Assembly: GCF_030294945.1 (NCBI RefSeq)
Contig: NZ_AP018448.1
Coordinates: 1,178,001 to 1,242,000 of the forward strand
Direction of reading: 5' to 3'
Source: Streptomyces graminofaciens
GTDB taxonomy: Bacteria > Actinomycetota > Actinomycetes > Streptomycetales > Streptomycetaceae
Length of the DNA stretch: 64,000 nt
In this document: positions 62,565 through 64,000 of the stretch, one piece after another
Numbering within the stretch: position 1 is the stretch's first letter
Layout: every line of letters begins with the position of its first letter
Translations under genes and position numbers: made by a program
Notes under the pieces: model-generated
The model's input: only the letters and a program-made list of their open reading frames with translations
Database searches by the model: none
What the model was told of the DNA's origin: nothing

Positions 62565-63467
62565 ATGTCCGACACGGCGACACAGGTGTTCCACGACCAC
62601 CGTGAGCTGCTCTTCTCCATCGTCTACAACATGCTCGGCAGCGTCTCCGACACCGAGGACGTACTGCAGGAGACGTGGCTGGCGTGGACGGGCAGGAGCC
62701 AGGTGCCGGGCGCGGAGCGGATCGACAATCCGCGCGCCTACCTCGTACGGATCGCGGTGAACGGCGCCCTCGCCCACCGGACCGCCGTCAGCCGCCGCCG
62801 TGAGACCTACGTCGGGCCGTGGCTGCCCGAGCCGCTCGTCAGCCCCCTCTGCGGCATCCCGGCCCCCGACGACGCCGCGGACGCGGCGGTGCGCGCGGAG
62901 TCGGTGTCGATGGCGCTGCTGGTGGTCCTGGAAACCCTCACTCCGCTGGAGCGCGGGGTGTTCGTCCTGCACGAGGTGTTCGGGTACGCCCACACCGAGA
63001 TCGCGGAGATCCTCGGCCGCAGTCCCTCGGCGATCCGCCAGCTCGCCCATCGCGCCCGCGAGCACGTCCACGCCCGGCGCCCCCGCTACGAACCCGACCC
63101 GCACGTCCGGCAGCAGGTGACCGAACGGTTCCTGGTCGCCGCGCTCGGCGGTGATCTGGACGCCCTCCTGCGGATCCTCGCGCCGGAGGTGACGTTGTGG
63201 AGTGACGGCGGAGGCAAGACCCGGGCGGCGGGCCTGCGTCCGGTCCACGGCCGGGACAAGGTCGCCCGCCTCTTCGCCGGCCTCGCCCCCCGCTCCGGCA
63301 AGGGCCTCGACGTGGTCTACCGCAGAGTCAACGGCGACCCGTCGGCACTGCTGTTCGCCGGCGACACCCCCTACGCCGTCATGGTCCTCGACCTCACTCC
63401 GGACGGCGATCAGGTGTGCGGGATCTACACCGTCGCCAACCCCGACAAGCTCGCCCACGTCAACTGA
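62565..63467 (+). CDS. ECF41-type RNA polymerase sigma factor (SigJ-like), copy 2
   Basis: 300 residues from ATG 62565. Sigma-2 LFSIVYNMLGSVSDTEDVLQETWLAW, linker WLPEPLV, sigma-4 LTPLERGVFVLHEVFGYAHTEIAEILGRSPSAIRQLAHRA, and a SnoaL-like extension with DGGGK and NPDKL, the standard ECF41 marks. It differs clearly from copy 1, so the two are not a recent duplication. The MMPL gene starts 17 bp after its stop, indicating co-transcription with a transporter, a less usual ECF41 partner. Confidence 0.93.
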   Translation: MSDTATQVFHDHRELLFSIVYNMLGSVSDTEDVLQETWLAWTGRSQVPGAERIDNPRAYLVRIAVNGALAHRTAVSRRRETYVGPWLPEPLVSPLCGIPAPDDAADAAVRAESVSMALLVVLETLTPLERGVFVLHEVFGYAHTEIAEILGRSPSAIRQLAHRAREHVHARRPRYEPDPHVRQQVTERFLVAALGGDLDALLRILAPEVTLWSDGGGKTRAAGLRPVHGRDKVARLFAGLAPRSGKGLDVVYRRVNGDPSALLFAGDTPYAVMVLDLTPDGDQVCGIYTVANPDKLAHVN

Positions 63468-63484
63468 GGACCGAGGAAATCCAC

Positions 63485-64000
63485 ATGGTGCGGAAAATAG
63501 CGTCTTTGCCCAGTGGCAGAGTGGCGAAGTGGGTCGTCCTCGCCCTTTGGACGGCCCTGCTGGTCCCGGCCCTCTTGCTGGCCGGCGGGCTCGGCGAGGT
63601 CGAGGAGAACGACAACTCGGCCTGGTTGCCCGGCAACGCGGAGTCCACCGAGGTCGTCGAGCGGGCCGAGAGGTTCCAGCCCGCCGACACCCTGCCCGCG
63701 ATCGTGGTCTACGACCGGCCCGAGGGCGTCACCTCGGCCGACCTGGCCAAGGCCCGAGCCGATGCCGAGGCGTTCCAGGACATCGACAACGTGGTGGGGC
63801 AGCCGCAGGGCCCCTCGAAGGCCGAAGACGGCAAGGCCATCCAGACCGTGGTGCAGGTCCGCAAGGACAGGACGGGCTGGGAGGGGATCGGCGAGGTCGT
63901 CGACGCGATGACCGACGTCGGTGAGAAGAACGCGGACGGTCTCGGCTTCCATGTAACCGGTTTGGCCGGTTACGCGTCCGACTCGATCAAGGCCTTCAGC
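63485..64000 (+). CDS. MMPL-family transporter, N-terminal part only
   Basis: ATG 63485 begins MVRKIASLPSGRVAKWVVLA followed by a first membrane helix (ALWTALLVPALLLAGGL) and the extracytoplasmic porter domain (ENDNSAWLPGNAESTEVVER, LPAIVVYDRPEG, IQTVVQVRKDRTGWEGIGE, GLGFHVTGLAGYASDSIKAF). This is the start of an RND-type MMPL exporter such as those moving lipids or hydrophobic compounds. The frame is still open at the window end. It is co-transcribed with the ECF41 sigma gene upstream. Confidence 0.85.
   Translation, partial: MVRKIASLPSGRVAKWVVLALWTALLVPALLLAGGLGEVEENDNSAWLPGNAESTEVVERAERFQPADTLPAIVVYDRPEGVTSADLAKARADAEAFQDIDNVVGQPQGPSKAEDGKAIQTVVQVRKDRTGWEGIGEVVDAMTDVGEKNADGLGFHVTGLAGYASDSIKAFS

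Overview
The window is high-GC actinobacterial chromosome, almost certainly Streptomyces. Strong third-position GC bias, frequent GTG and TTG starts, ATGA/GTGA-coupled operons, rare TTA leucine codons, paired ECF41 sigma factors and several families common in Streptomyces support this. Every call rests on reading the sequence; no database search was run.

Layout. 1-5043: end of a GH43 glycosidase gene and three envelope or secreted proteins of unknown role. 4989-9171: a minus-strand operon for a large glycine-rich membrane protein, an OmpR-type response regulator with a one-base frameshift, and its sensor kinase. 9611-18012: a GntR regulator, an EamA exporter, an LLM oxidoreductase/amidotransferase pair, an APC permease with two SDRs, and a TetR regulator. 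18214-20737: a TetR-type operator, then a patatin-like esterase gene coupled to a Baeyer-Villiger monooxygenase gene. 20894-25554: a 960-residue Tat-exported protein, a dnaK/SUKH-like scar and an SDR. 25647-29289: an IclR regulator divergent from a complete lower meta-cleavage operon (hydratase, acylating aldehyde dehydrogenase, aldolase), ending in a 17-bp-stem terminator.

The most interesting region is 29482-41971. Four regulators (two LuxR-type proteins, a response regulator and a histidine kinase) precede what I read as a linaridin-like RiPP cluster: a phytoene-desaturase-like flavoprotein, a 102-residue Gly/Ala-rich precursor with a PxxxTP motif, a membrane-domain/alpha-beta-hydrolase fusion (LinH-like), a WRFFAPNP-motif protein, a 41-residue membrane peptide, an ABC exporter, a 52-residue membrane peptide and a SAM methyltransferase. 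Three transcription units share a TAGGTA(A/T)TTT element about 100-110 nt before their start codons. Hairpins separate the precursor from the modification genes and those from the exporter. TTA codons occur in the kinase and exporter genes, suggesting bldA control.

42155-45593 holds a duplicated IclR regulator, a LacI/sugar-isomerase pair whose 5' halves were deleted together, and a complete IS5-family element with a -1 frameshift site and TTA target duplication. 45917-58594 is a five-gene MoxR AAA+/DUF5682-vWA/SWIM/DUF4132-type system resembling the Escherichia coli yeh locus. 58640-62450 holds citryl-CoA lyase and NCS1 permease remnants around an ECF41 sigma/oxidoreductase unit. A second ECF41 sigma gene and the start of an MMPL transporter gene close the window.
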